A stretch of 37,092 nt of DNA, taken from the NCBI GenBank assembly GCA_002344825.1, contig DDUN01000027.1:1-37092 (forward strand), given 5' to 3'. The notes beneath the pieces were generated by a model, which was not told the origin of the DNA, ran no database searches, and was given only the letters and a program-made list of their open reading frames with translations. The position numbers were made by a program, and so were the translations under genes. Below, in pieces: positions 1 through 7,315 of this stretch. Position 1 is the stretch's first letter, and every line of letters begins with the position of its first letter. The stretch comes from Candidatus Multiplicimicrobium inquinatum (lineage in GTDB: Bacteria; Omnitrophota; Omnitrophia; Omnitrophales; Aquincolibacteriaceae).

Positions 1-877
1 CCGCCGAAGTTTTTCCCCATTTATCGTAATAATTAAACCGCGGTCCCGTTGTAATGACCCGCATGCGATCGTAAAAAAGTTTGCTATCGCCCGCATTGGT
101 TTTATTGTTTTTAATTTCAAACTGCAGGTTCCAGTCGAGCTGTGCTTTTTCATTTCTCCAGATTCTCTGGCGAACCCCCGGGATCAGACTAAAAGAGTGG
201 CTGTTGATATTCAATGAGCGGAATTCTCTCTGCAGCTGGCTTTCAAAAACAGACGCGTCAAAATAAAAAGCAGTTCCGGTTTCACGGTGAGGAAATACAT
301 AGCTGAAAAGCCCGCCCGTAACAGCACCCTGCTCTGCCATGACGAGACTGCTCCGGAACGTATCTCCAAAGCCGAGCAGATTATCGTGCGAAAGATGCAG
401 AATATGGCGCGCGCGATGCGTATATTTTGAACCTAGATTATTGAACTCGTAAGACGCATGCAGCGGAAAAGATCCTTTAACACTGACAATAAGAACGCCC
501 TCTTCTTTCCCCAGAGAAAGCTGAACACGCGCATCGGGCATTCCGTTTTCAAGATAGAAATTGCTGAAAATAGTTTCAATCTTCTGCAGCTTAGAAGCGG
601 AAAACTTTTTGCCGATCAACCCCTGCTCAATCATATCCTGCTGTTCCTGATCTAAACCAACCTGTCCTTTAAAAATCACTTTTTTAACAGTAATGATTTT
701 CACCGAAGATGCAGTCTCAAAAGCGTTTGCCGGCTTTTGGCGGCTGGTTTCTGCTTGATTGGCCTGCGCCGCGGTTTCACGCTGAATTTCAGACTCCTGA
801 TCTGCGGCAAATAAAGCCTGTCCGGAGCTTAGAAATATTATGGCAAGAATCAGCATCGAATATTTTTTAAACTGCAT
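1..877 (-). CDS. ShlB/FhaC/HecB-family (TpsB-like) outer-membrane transporter, 3' part outside window
   Basis: Outer-membrane beta-barrel of two-partner secretion, expected to export a large partner across the outer membrane. About 292 codons are visible from the ATG at 877; the frame stays open and runs off the window start. Residues 1-24 form a signal peptide (hydrophobic core ILAIIFLSS, then ALFA/AD). A Gln/Ala-rich linker follows. Residues about 60-134 look like one POTRA domain (VKKVIFKGQ at the start, FYLENGMPDARVQL near the end). The barrel begins directly with YEFNNLGSKYT and LLGFGDTF, which are typical of this family. FhaC-type proteins usually have two POTRA domains, so one appears to be missing. 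It is 50 bp downstream of two small secreted-protein genes on the same strand and probably in their operon. A purine-rich AGAAAGAG precedes the start. No large TpsA gene is visible. Family call is firm; substrate unknown. Confidence 0.82.
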   Translation of the reverse strand, partial: MQFKKYSMLILAIIFLSSGQALFAADQESEIQRETAAQANQAETSRQKPANAFETASSVKIITVKKVIFKGQVGLDQEQQDMIEQGLIGKKFSASKLQKIETIFSNFYLENGMPDARVQLSLGKEEGVLIVSVKGSFPLHASYEFNNLGSKYTHRARHILHLSHDNLLGFGDTFRSSLVMAEQGAVTGGLFSYVFPHRETGTAFYFDASVFESQLQREFRSLNINSHSFSLIPGVRQRIWRNEKAQLDWNLQFEIKNNKTNAGDSKLFYDRMRVITTGPRFNYYDKWGKTSA

Positions 878-927
878 GGAATTGCTCTTTCTGAGGTTCA
901 GTTTGAATTTTGAAATCAAATCGAATT

Positions 928-1326
928 TCACGATGATCCGGCTATTTTTGTACCGCTATCAGAGGAAGAAGCCCCCACTCCCGACCCCATAGACTCTGCC
1001 ATCTCTGCCGTGACCGCACCGATCAATCCAATTATTTTCTGAGTTTTAACCGCCATAAGCGTCGGCATCGTAATAACGGAACCGGCAGTAGGTTCAGGAT
1101 TACTATAATATTTTCCGTTGGAATAAGATCCCTTGCTCTCCGGCGGCAAATCCGCAGTAATTTGCTGTTTTTGCTGCTCGCTGATCGCATCATTCATGCC
1201 GCCGCTGCCGTTGCATTGCGGATCACTGGGCGCGCAATAGGCAAAGGCCTTACCGCTCAAACCTAAAAATCCGGCCATAAGCAGCATGGCAAATAAAAGT
1301 TTTGATACGGTTGTTTTTGTTTTCAT
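928..1326 (-). CDS. small secreted protein of unknown function
   Basis: Unrecognised 132-residue protein. The first 29 residues are a clear signal peptide (MKTKTTVSK, then the hydrophobic LLFAMLLMAGFLGL, ending SGKAFA/Y). The mature part starts with a close Cys pair (YCAPSDPQCNGSGG), has a Gln-rich stretch, and ends in a weakly hydrophobic helix followed by a Gly/Ser-rich tail. I chose the ATG at 1326 because AAAGG stands seven bases upstream. The longer reading from 1341 would overlap the preceding stop as ATGA but has no such site. It lies between another secreted low-complexity protein and the TpsB-like transporter, which suggests a role in the envelope or in secretion. No domain recognised. 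Confidence 0.6.
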   Translation of the reverse strand: MKTKTTVSKLLFAMLLMAGFLGLSGKAFAYCAPSDPQCNGSGGMNDAISEQQKQQITADLPPESKGSYSNGKYYSNPEPTAGSVITMPTLMAVKTQKIIGLIGAVTAEMAESMGSGVGASSSDSGTKIAGSS

Positions 1327-1337
1327 GATTCTGCCTT

Positions 1338-1997
1338 TCATGCAATTAATTCTGATGAACCTGCACTGCTATCAATTCGCGCCGCTACATTGCTGCTGGA
1401 ACCGGCTTGCGCGCTGCTGACCGCAGCGACACTTCCGGCACTCTTAAATCCCTGTGTATTATCCTTCGCCGCCGTAGACGCTGCTGATTCCGACTTAGGC
1501 AAAGACTGATAATAGGATAATAAATTTTTTCCGGCTGATGAAAGAGAAGTCTGCGGAGAAGCAGATAAAGGAGGGATTTGATCTGTAGTCAAAATATTAT
1601 AACTTGGCTGAGTAGGCGTGGGTGTCAGCGGCACCGGTGCTGGTGTCGGTGGTACGGGTGCCGGATCACTTGGAACCGTCTCATCAGACTCCAAATTTTC
1701 TTCCTCTAACAAATCATCCAGATCACCCAACAAATCATCCGTTGAAACGGCCGGCACCGAACCGGGCTGTCCGTCGGTGCCATTCCCGGTTCCGGGAAGA
1801 TTGCTCGCGGCGGTCTGAGTAACATTGGAAGGCAATGACGTATTCACATTCGTCCCACCGGAGCCCCCCGAACCACCGCTGTTTCCGCCGCCGCTATAGT
1901 CATAATCTCCGCCATACCCATAAACCGTACCTGACGAAATAAGAGCAATCGATAAAACAACTGAAAAAGCGCAGAGAAAGAGTTTTGGTTTAAGCAT
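1338..1997 (-). CDS. secreted Pro/Ser/Gly-rich low-complexity protein
   Basis: Unrecognised 219-residue protein. It begins with a signal peptide (MLKPKLFLCAFSVVLSIAL, cleavage probably after TVYG). The mature protein opens with a Tyr/Gly stretch (YGGDYDYSGGGNSGGSGG). It continues with an acidic Asp/Leu/Glu segment (LLGDLDDLLEEENLESDE), a proline-rich linker (PAPVPPTPAPVPLTPTPTQP) and a Ser/Ala-rich C-terminus. Such composition suggests an extended, flexible exported protein rather than an enzyme. The start has GAGG five bases upstream. Its stop overlaps or abuts the next gene, with the TpsB-like gene after that, so the three are probably cotranscribed. No function can be assigned. Confidence 0.6.
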   Translation of the reverse strand: MLKPKLFLCAFSVVLSIALISSGTVYGYGGDYDYSGGGNSGGSGGSGGTNVNTSLPSNVTQTAASNLPGTGNGTDGQPGSVPAVSTDDLLGDLDDLLEEENLESDETVPSDPAPVPPTPAPVPLTPTPTQPSYNILTTDQIPPLSASPQTSLSSAGKNLLSYYQSLPKSESAASTAAKDNTQGFKSAGSVAAVSSAQAGSSSNVAARIDSSAGSSELIA

Positions 1998-2100
1998 AAA
2001 TGCCTCGGTTTCGTTTCACGCTAATGCTAAAAATGCCAATAGATTAACGGCTTAACTCAAAATTTGCTTAACAATCAATGTTTCAGTCGGTATAAAAGAG

Positions 2101-2133
2101 AAAACCGCCGGGACATAAAGTCCTGACGGTTTT
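2101..2133 (-). terminator. probable rho-independent terminator
   Basis: The arms AAAACCGCCGGGAC (2101-2114) and GTCCTGACGGTTTT (2120-2133) pair, apart from one mismatch and one wobble, around a five-base loop. Read on the minus strand, the stem ends in TTTT and is followed by CTCTTTT. It lies 26 bases behind the stop of the gene at 2160-2567, so that gene is probably its own unit and the 1997-1 genes have a separate promoter. Confidence 0.6.
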
Positions 2134-2159
2134 CCGTTTTTATTCAAAGCATTTATCGG

Positions 2160-2567
2160 TTAATTTCTCCGCTGGTGCTCCACGCCTGCTTTCGCACCGG
2201 TATTGTTCACATTTCTTTGGGCCTGATTCACGTCCGAATGCCCGACTCTATTCGCATTTTCGCCGTTGACTCCAAACCTGCCAACCCCATTCACAGAATT
2301 TGCTTCAACGTGATTAACGCTATCTATGTTATTCACGTTATAGGTATCGGATCTATACACACCTGCAGCAGCAACGGGGACTCCGGCTCCTGCGGCACCG
2401 TAGGTTTGCACGGTGACAGTCTCATCGTTTGCTTCTTCCCTGGCTTTAGCAAAATCCATCAGCCGGTTATATTGCTCAGCCGAAAGCTCGGGTTCTTCCG
2501 CAAATGCAAGCGGCGTAAAACTAAAAGCGAAAAAAAACAGAAAACTCATACTCAAAAAAAATTTCAT
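2160..2567 (-). CDS. secreted protein with Asn/Val-rich repeats
   Basis: Unrecognised 135-residue protein. Start chosen at 2567 because GGAGG stands four bases upstream; the longer in-frame reading from 2597 has no support. Residues 1-23 are a signal peptide (MKFFLSMSFLFFFAFSFTPLAFA). A short helical segment (LSAEQYNRLMDFAKAREEAN) follows, then a region in which V-N pairs recur every five to nine residues (YNVNN, DSVNHV, NSVNGV, FGVNGEN, SDVNQ, RNVNN). The spacing resembles short beta-strand repeats seen in exported fibrous or beta-helical proteins, but no family is recognised. It has its own terminator and lies next to the secretion cluster. Confidence 0.6.
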   Translation of the reverse strand: MKFFLSMSFLFFFAFSFTPLAFAEEPELSAEQYNRLMDFAKAREEANDETVTVQTYGAAGAGVPVAAAGVYRSDTYNVNNIDSVNHVEANSVNGVGRFGVNGENANRVGHSDVNQAQRNVNNTGAKAGVEHQRRN

Positions 2568-2808
2568 TGTTCCTCCGGGTTGTCTAAAACATAACATTCA
2601 ATCGCATCTGTGCCTAGCCCTGCTACAAACTGCTATAAACCCATAAGAGGCTGGTATTGTGATTTATTCGCCGAGATCTTGTGTGGCGTTAGCATTCGGC
2701 CCGGGGCTTGTGGCGGAGTCTGGAGCTAACCTCTCCCTACGGACGGCGTCCGTTTTTCCGGTTTTCTGGGTTTAGGTTTATGACCACAGCTTATTATCTT
2801 TGTTTCTT
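2568..2808. other. divergent intergenic region
   Basis: About 240 bases separate the secreted N/V-rich gene (minus) from the CLC gene (plus). Visible structures are GTTAGC (2688-2693) pairing with GCTAAC (2725-2730) across a 31-base loop, then the hairpin at 2739-2753 with a T run. No clear sigma-70 promoter for the CLC gene and no Shine-Dalgarno sequence before its start could be picked out. Confidence 0.4.
2739..2757 (+). terminator. hairpin with T run upstream of the CLC gene
   Basis: ACGGAC, loop GGC, GTCCGT, then TTTTT, read on the plus strand. It has the form of an intrinsic terminator but lies about 50 bases before the CLC start, with no plus-strand gene ahead of it. It could end a leader RNA (attenuation) or simply block antisense transcription. 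Confidence 0.4.
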
Positions 2809-4140
2809 ATGCTAAAATTAAGCATGTTTTCTATTCTTCCATTCCTTAATAACTGCTATAAAAAATTGCTGACTCATCGATATGGGCTCAGTCTGTGCAT
2901 TTATTTAGGCGCCGCAGCAATCTCTGGAATCGTTTGCGTTTTCTTTATGCATGCTTTTGATTTTGTCTATACCTACCGACTTAACAATGTGCGTGTCGGT
3001 TATTGGTGTTGGCTTACTACCCCTTTGCTTTTTCTGGCAGCAGTGGAATTGATTCGTCTTGCTGCTCCATGTGCTGATGGAGCAGGAATCCCTCAAACTA
3101 TTTTTGCCGCGCAACATCTTAGTGAGTCAAACTTCAAATCATTAAGTCCTCTAATATCTTTCCGAACAATGACCATTAAAATTGCCGCCCTCTTAATCGG
3201 TGTATGGGGCGGCGCATCAACTGGACGGGAAGGCCCGAGTGTTCACATCACTGCCTGCCTTTTTTTCGGAATCACATGGGCCTTGCATCGCATTTTGAAA
3301 TTACCATTTAGTATGCGCTCAGCAATCGTCGGAGGCGCAGCGGCGGGCTTAGCTGCGGCTTTTAACACCCCTTTAGCAGGTGTTACCTTTGCTGTAGAAG
3401 AACTTTCTTCGGATTATTTCTCAAGCATAAAGGACATGGTTCTCATGGCAATTATCGTGGCTGGAATAGCCGCAAAAACACTCACGGGAGAATACACCTA
3501 TTTTGGACATCTCAACACATCAGCTTCAATTTCAATCATAGCAATTTTTTCGGTCGGGCTCGCTAGCGGCTTAGCAGGCACTTTATTTTCCACGCTTTTG
3601 ATTAAAGGGAAACAAGCGCTGTCAATTCTCAGCGGGTGGCAACGTTATATTTCTATCTTCATTTTAGCCTTAGCAGTGCTTTTCATCGCTATGGTTTCAG
3701 GATTGAAAGGTATCATGGGTCCCGGAAATCTAATCGCTCAAAATTATTTACAAGGAGACACTTCCACACCGCCTTTCTTTTTTGCTATCACAAAAGCAGC
3801 GGCAACTCTTTTTACCTATTGGTCCGGAATTGCCGGGGGCATTTTTGCTCCGAGCTTGGCCATGGGTTCGGCAGTGGGGGCTTGGACGGCAACATTGCAG
3901 CATGCTCCCGTCGCTGCCTGCGCGGCATTGGGAATGGCAGCATTTTTATCGGGTGCGATTCAGGCGCCTATTACATCATTTGTGATTATTTATGAAATGA
4001 CGGGACATCCGCAACTCTTGCTGCCGATCATGCTTGCTTCGCTTATCGGCTACATGGTCGCAAAAGCTTGCAAAACGCAGCATCTTTATCAGGCTCTCTC
4101 AAAATCCTATAACCATTTACTTTCCTCTTCACCGGGCTAA
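2809..4140 (+). CDS. CLC-family chloride channel or H+/Cl- antiporter
   Basis: Inner-membrane anion transport protein of 443 residues from the ATG at 2809. A TTG at 2800 and an ATG at 2824 are alternatives, and none has a clear ribosome binding site. Three family signatures are present. The first is G-A-G-I-P (about 91-95), where most members have G-S-G-I-P, so the chloride-coordinating Ser is Ala. The second is GREGPSVH (139-146) with the gating Glu. The third is GGIFAPSLAMG near residue 345. AVEEL (about 195-199) retains the Glu that marks proton-coupled exchangers, so antiport is more likely than a passive channel. There are no C-terminal CBS domains. Hydrophobic segments fill the whole length. 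It is convergent with the DUF2156 gene. Family call firm; ion preference uncertain because of the Ser-to-Ala change. Confidence 0.9.
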   Translation: MLKLSMFSILPFLNNCYKKLLTHRYGLSLCIYLGAAAISGIVCVFFMHAFDFVYTYRLNNVRVGYWCWLTTPLLFLAAVELIRLAAPCADGAGIPQTIFAAQHLSESNFKSLSPLISFRTMTIKIAALLIGVWGGASTGREGPSVHITACLFFGITWALHRILKLPFSMRSAIVGGAAAGLAAAFNTPLAGVTFAVEELSSDYFSSIKDMVLMAIIVAGIAAKTLTGEYTYFGHLNTSASISIIAIFSVGLASGLAGTLFSTLLIKGKQALSILSGWQRYISIFILALAVLFIAMVSGLKGIMGPGNLIAQNYLQGDTSTPPFFFAITKAAATLFTYWSGIAGGIFAPSLAMGSAVGAWTATLQHAPVAACAALGMAAFLSGAIQAPITSFVIIYEMTGHPQLLLPIMLASLIGYMVAKACKTQHLYQALSKSYNHLLSSSPG

Positions 4141-4161
4141 TAGATTTGCGGCCGATAGGGC

Positions 4162-5235
4162 TTAATCCATCAGATCAAAAAGGGATCTCAGAATCGTCGT
4201 CAGGCCGAACAAAACCGGCGATGTTTGGCAAAATGCTCCCATAATTCGGTAAAGAGTGACGGGCGAAAAGCGCGGCTTATTGACGATGGCGTAAACAGGC
4301 TCCCACCGGTGAGGCTTAAATTTAGATTTGAAAGCATCCAGTCCGTTGAAATTGTATAAACTCATTCCTCCAGAATAAAGCCATTTGAATATCATTCGAA
4401 CCCATGCGGGATTCATCGCATAAGAAAAACCGGCCCGCTGAGAAAGCGGCGCCAGCCCCAAAGTCGCGTGAGTGGAGCCTTCCCTCTGAATCGTCTGCAT
4501 AACGGTATCAATTAAATGTTCGTTCATGCCTTTGACGGCGCGGCTCGATCGAAAAAGATGCTCAATCAGCCAGCCATTGCGGCCCGCAACCGGCACAAGA
4601 CTTAAAAAACCGATTAATCTCCCGTTTTTCCGAGCAGAAAAAAATCTTCGCTCGCCGATGTTTTCAAGAATATCGGGATTCAATAAAAACCGGAGCTTGG
4701 GGAGCTTTCGTTTTTCGACCCACTCCTTTAAACAAGCTTTATATTCGGGAAGATTTTGAACGGCGGCCGGTGCCGTCTCATCAATCTCAACACCTTGGCG
4801 GACGGAATAGCGAATAGTCTCCCGTACAGATGGCTTCGCAGAAAGAACCTCATGCCAGAGCTGTGGATTCCATGCGGGTTGCGCTCCGAGCAAAACAGTC
4901 CGGTGACTGGATTCATTTTGAAAGATTTCTTTTAACCAGTCTTCTGCGCCAAAGTAACAAACCCGTTGGCCCTGATTCTTTGCATCTTCTTCAAATTCAG
5001 CCGCAGCATGTTTTAAATTAATGGGATTTGTTACGGGAACGCCTCCAACAATACGCATATTTCCATAAAGGACATACCCGGCAGCTGCTTCGCCATCCCG
5101 ACTAACCCATAAAGTAATGCCGGAATTTAAAATTTGTGAGGAGAAGGAGTTTCTTCCGTATTTAAGAATCAGCCTCTCCGCTTGGGATCGTCGATCTACA
5201 AAAGGTGTTTCTATATTTTCTTCAAGCAAAGTCAT
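4162..5235 (-). CDS. DUF2156 protein (MprF C-terminal-like, GNAT-fold transferase)
   Basis: A 357-residue soluble protein matching the catalytic half of lysylphosphatidylglycerol synthases (LPG_synthase_C/DUF2156), which transfer an aminoacyl group from aminoacyl-tRNA to a lipid or similar acceptor. Recognisable features are the GAQPAWNPQLW segment followed by a helix rich in Arg (VRETIRYSVRQGVEI), the KACLKEWVEKRKLPKLRFL stretch, RRFFSARKNGRLIGFLSLVPV, and near the end LYNFNGLDAFKSKFKPHRWEPVY, which is the usual C-terminal signature. There are no membrane helices, so the flippase half of MprF is absent. It is a lone gene, convergent with the CLC gene, with no visible ribosome binding site. 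Other GNAT-type transferases with this domain exist, so the substrate is not settled. Confidence 0.75.
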   Translation of the reverse strand: MTLLEENIETPFVDRRSQAERLILKYGRNSFSSQILNSGITLWVSRDGEAAAGYVLYGNMRIVGGVPVTNPINLKHAAAEFEEDAKNQGQRVCYFGAEDWLKEIFQNESSHRTVLLGAQPAWNPQLWHEVLSAKPSVRETIRYSVRQGVEIDETAPAAVQNLPEYKACLKEWVEKRKLPKLRFLLNPDILENIGERRFFSARKNGRLIGFLSLVPVAGRNGWLIEHLFRSSRAVKGMNEHLIDTVMQTIQREGSTHATLGLAPLSQRAGFSYAMNPAWVRMIFKWLYSGGMSLYNFNGLDAFKSKFKPHRWEPVYAIVNKPRFSPVTLYRIMGAFCQTSPVLFGLTTILRSLFDLMD

Positions 5236-5575
5236 AGTTTGATTTCATTTTAAAGAAAGACTCAAGATTATACTCAAAACTGTTAATACCCCTGTTTTGG
5301 GATATCTAAAAAGAAAAAGCCCGATGTTAAACCTCGATGGCTTCTGGCTTTGCAATGATAGCGGGGCCAGGATTTGGCTCCTTGCGTGTCATGTCCGCTA
5401 GTCGCGGCATTCCACTTCAGGTAGCCGCCCGCCACGCAGGGTCTTCGCTCCGGTCAAATCTGACATGAGTCAGTTTTGCCGTCACTCAGCCTTATGAATT
5501 GCGCGGCTCCCTTCTGCATCCTGTCTCTCCAGTACCAAATGAAAAAGGCCCAGTGTTTAAACTGGGCCTTTTCAT
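5236..5575. other. non-coding left flank of the island, tRNA debris
   Basis: No gene is supported in these 340 bases. They hold an 18-base fragment of the tRNA 3' end at 5359-5376, a weak terminator-like hairpin at 5317-5343 (minus-strand T run behind it), a small palindrome CTGAC-ATGA-GTCAG near 5460-5475, and the strong terminator at 5534-5580. The stretch 5377-5533 looks like leftover DNA of unknown origin. Confidence 0.5.
5359..5376 (-). repeat. third, truncated copy of the att/tRNA 3' end
   Basis: TAGCGGGGCCAGGATTTG here is identical to 18 bases of the acceptor and T-arm of the tRNA-fMet gene and of both att copies. The preceding bases (TGA in place of TGG) differ by one from the encoded CCA end. 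It lies 217 bases outside the left boundary of the island, so it may mark an older integration or a decayed second tRNA copy. Confidence 0.6.
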
Positions 5576-5580
5576 TTGGT
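5534..5580 (-). terminator. terminator of the displaced tRNA 3' end
   Basis: Near-perfect inverted repeat. AAAAGGCCCAGT (5543-5554) and ACTGGGCCTTTT (5561-5572) pair around GTTTAA, and the pairing extends outward through ACCAAATGA/TCATTTGGT with one bulged A. Read on the minus strand it follows directly behind the CCA end of the tRNA fragment, so it was probably the native terminator of the tRNA gene before the island inserted. Confidence 0.75.
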
Positions 5581-5621
5581 AGCGGGGCCAGGATTTGAAC
5601 CTGGGACCTTTGGGTTATGAG
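5576..5621 (-). repeat. left attachment site: displaced 3' half of tRNA-fMet
   Basis: Perfect 46-bp copy of 18646-18691. It starts at TTGGTAGCGGGG and ends at GGGTTATGAG in the anticodon loop (CAT anticodon on the minus strand). It lacks the D-arm and 5' half, so it is not a functional tRNA. The bases beyond 5621 are island DNA. Confidence 0.92.
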
Positions 5622-5736
5622 GGGTCGAAACGATTTTTCTGATTTTTGATTATTTTTTATAACTGTTTCTGTGAACATAATTTAAGTGCAAAAGTTTTTG
5701 CTGCTGATTTTTCGTTTTTGATGGTTTTTCTGCCTG

Positions 5737-5761
5737 TTTTGTTCCCAATCTGTTCCCAAAA
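5737..5761 (+). promoter_or_regulatory. double GTTCCC box, putative integrase arm-type site (left)
   Basis: TTTTGTTCCCAA, two variable bases (TC), then TGTTCCCAAAA: two GTTCCC boxes exactly 11 bases apart, one helical turn. The same 25-bp arrangement with only the two middle bases changed (AA) recurs at 18564-18588 near the other end. Location near both att sites fits accessory binding sites for the integrase or excisionase; binding itself is inferred. Confidence 0.55.
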
Positions 5762-5952
5762 TTTCAGCGCGAATTTTTGTTCTTCGTTGCCGCTGTTTTC
5801 TGTCGGTATTTCTTGGTGTTTCCTGGCCGCATTTCCAGCCTCTGAGCGCAACACCCCTCAAAATTTAAGGTCAGAAAATCGTATCAGAATGTTCTATCTG
5901 ATCATAGAAAATATTTTTAGGGTAAAGCATTAAATTAAAAGCCAACACCCTC

Positions 5953-5984
5953 TGTCATTCCCGCATGCTTTAGGCGGGAATCCA
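5953..5984. repeat. TGTCATTCC-type palindromic repeat, half copy
   Basis: TGTCATTCCCGC, a short loop, then GGCGGGAATCCA form a small hairpin. It is related to the left half of the longer repeat at 17814-17904. Such sequences are common interspersed palindromes in bacterial genomes. Confidence 0.6.
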
Positions 5985-6027
5985 TAATTGTGCAGACACT
6001 GTCTGCATTATCTCACTTGTTAGATTC

Positions 6028-6077
6028 CCCACACACCGTGTGGGATTTTTGATTTTCCGCACACTGTGCGGAAAATC
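6028..6077. terminator. two adjacent palindromes behind the defence operon
   Basis: CCCACAC-ACC-GTGTGGG (6028-6044), followed by ATTTTTG, and a perfect 13-bp-arm palindrome centred at 6064 (GATTTTCCGCACA at 6051-6063, its complement at 6065-6077). They are 40-90 bases past the SIR2-like stop and probably end the operon transcript or protect its 3' end. The minus-strand side lacks a classical T run, so the terminator call is tentative. Confidence 0.45.
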
Positions 6078-6117
6078 AATCTCGCATCCTGCTCCGCGAA
6101 GAGTCGACACCCCAATT

Positions 6118-7293
6118 CTAGATTGGGTGGAGTTTTTCAAAACCACTTGAAAAACTTAAACCACGTTGAACAAAATCACTTAAACCGCAAGCAGAATGTT
6201 TGTAAGAAATTGTAAAGCAATGATGATAATGATTGATATTAGAATCAAATATTTTCCTTAATCTATTGAGCCACTCTGCTTTACCTCCGGGATCTACAAT
6301 GCTAATTCTCAAGTCATAGGTAGAAATGAACCCCACAAGCTCTTGCAAATGCGGGTCAGCTAAGCTATTTCCAATTACCCATAATTCCTGGGTATTTTTT
6401 ATAAGTTCTTTTGCCTTATTAAAATGTGATTCATCACAGATATGCTCTTTTTTATCGTGAGGAAGGACCATAAGCGGTGCGCTTACAAAATTTGTATCCC
6501 TTATGTCATAGTCATATCGGTTCTTCACCCATCTTCCATTATCTAAAATGCTTTCAGGTCTTAGTAAATGAACCGAATTCAATAAATCGACAACTTCACG
6601 TGTACCTTCTGCAGAAAGCACAGCTTCTGGGTCATAAAGAGGCATGTTTTCAATGCCAGCGCAACCGGCTTTTCGCATTGGTTCGTCCAAAATTTTCTTT
6701 TCAACCTTTTTCCTCCAGTTAACAGAGCCATGAAGTTTTACATAAAACCACTTATTTTGATGCCCATTATGATTCGGGCCGAGATAATCGTTCCACCCGG
6801 TAAAATCCCAATGAAGAAACTCCTTTAAATAATAATCTAAAAGCAAATCATAATTTGTAGTGATCAGTAATATTTTTTTGAACTCTTTCATTGACGAAAA
6901 AAGATTAATTAGATTTACATAATTGGTTGCGGCTAATTCGGTCTGAACATATTCAGACATTAAACCTATGTACTCTCTTAAAAAGAATTTAGTCTGATAT
7001 ACTTGCCTTTTTTTATTTGGATCTCCGCTATCAAGGTTTTCTCTAAGAAATTGTTCCAAACCCGGGGCCGAATTCTGCGCATAAAGTTTTCCCACAGCCG
7101 ATGCTCCTGGGTATTTCCTCAAAGCGTAATTTTTAAATCCATTTAACCTGTCAAAAGCTCCATCTGTATGAAATAAGTTTTGAGTTAAAGGTAATTGTGG
7201 TAAAGGATCAGATGCCGTCGAGTATCTTATGTGGCAATCGTGTGAAGCTCCGGCGCCAAATAAAACGGTCAAGGTTTTTTGGTCTTCGCTCAT
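6118..7293 (-). CDS. SIR2-like domain protein, putative NAD+-consuming defence effector
   Basis: A 391-residue SIR2-like (SIR2_2 type) protein. Visible NAD-binding hallmarks are FGAGAS (12-17), TTNYD (145-149) with the Asn/Asp pair, KLHGSVNW (186-193) with the likely catalytic His188, and VIGNSLADPH (306-315) in the position of the family's GxSxxD loop. In prophage and defence islands such proteins often act as NADases that deplete NAD+ on infection (known for Thoeris ThsA and DSR proteins). Here that role is inferred. It is the last gene of the operon, 22 bases behind the ion-channel gene. There are no membrane segments and no extra C-terminal sensor domain, so activation probably depends on a partner. 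Start ATG at 7293; no strong ribosome binding site. Confidence 0.8.
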   Translation of the reverse strand: MSEDQKTLTVLFGAGASHDCHIRYSTASDPLPQLPLTQNLFHTDGAFDRLNGFKNYALRKYPGASAVGKLYAQNSAPGLEQFLRENLDSGDPNKKRQVYQTKFFLREYIGLMSEYVQTELAATNYVNLINLFSSMKEFKKILLITTNYDLLLDYYLKEFLHWDFTGWNDYLGPNHNGHQNKWFYVKLHGSVNWRKKVEKKILDEPMRKAGCAGIENMPLYDPEAVLSAEGTREVVDLLNSVHLLRPESILDNGRWVKNRYDYDIRDTNFVSAPLMVLPHDKKEHICDESHFNKAKELIKNTQELWVIGNSLADPHLQELVGFISTYDLRISIVDPGGKAEWLNRLRKIFDSNINHYHHCFTISYKHSACGLSDFVQRGLSFSSGFEKLHPI

Positions 7294-7315
7294 ATATGCA
7301 CTTAGAGGGCACTTT

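Larger units (their letters stand above)
5622..6117. other. non-coding left end of the island
   Basis: Nearly 500 bases without a supportable gene, lying between the left attachment site and the end of the defence operon. It is T-rich on the plus strand up to about 5740. It then holds the double GTTCCC box (5737-5761), a TGTCATTCC-type repeat (5953-5984) and two palindromes behind the SIR2-like gene (6028-6044 and 6051-6077). Confidence 0.5.

Noticed and set aside
2641..2760. Fluoride riboswitch ahead of the CLC gene
   Set aside because: Context fits, but the conserved GGCGATGG and GATGACTCC words of that motif are not found; only a generic hairpin plus T run is visible.
5454..5678. 74-codon minus-strand ORF across the left att site
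   Set aside because: It reads straight through the tRNA fragment and its terminator, so it is not a plausible gene.
5646..5933. 95-codon plus-strand ORF beside the left att site
   Set aside because: T-rich, low-complexity translation, overlaps the double GTTCCC box and has no ribosome binding site.
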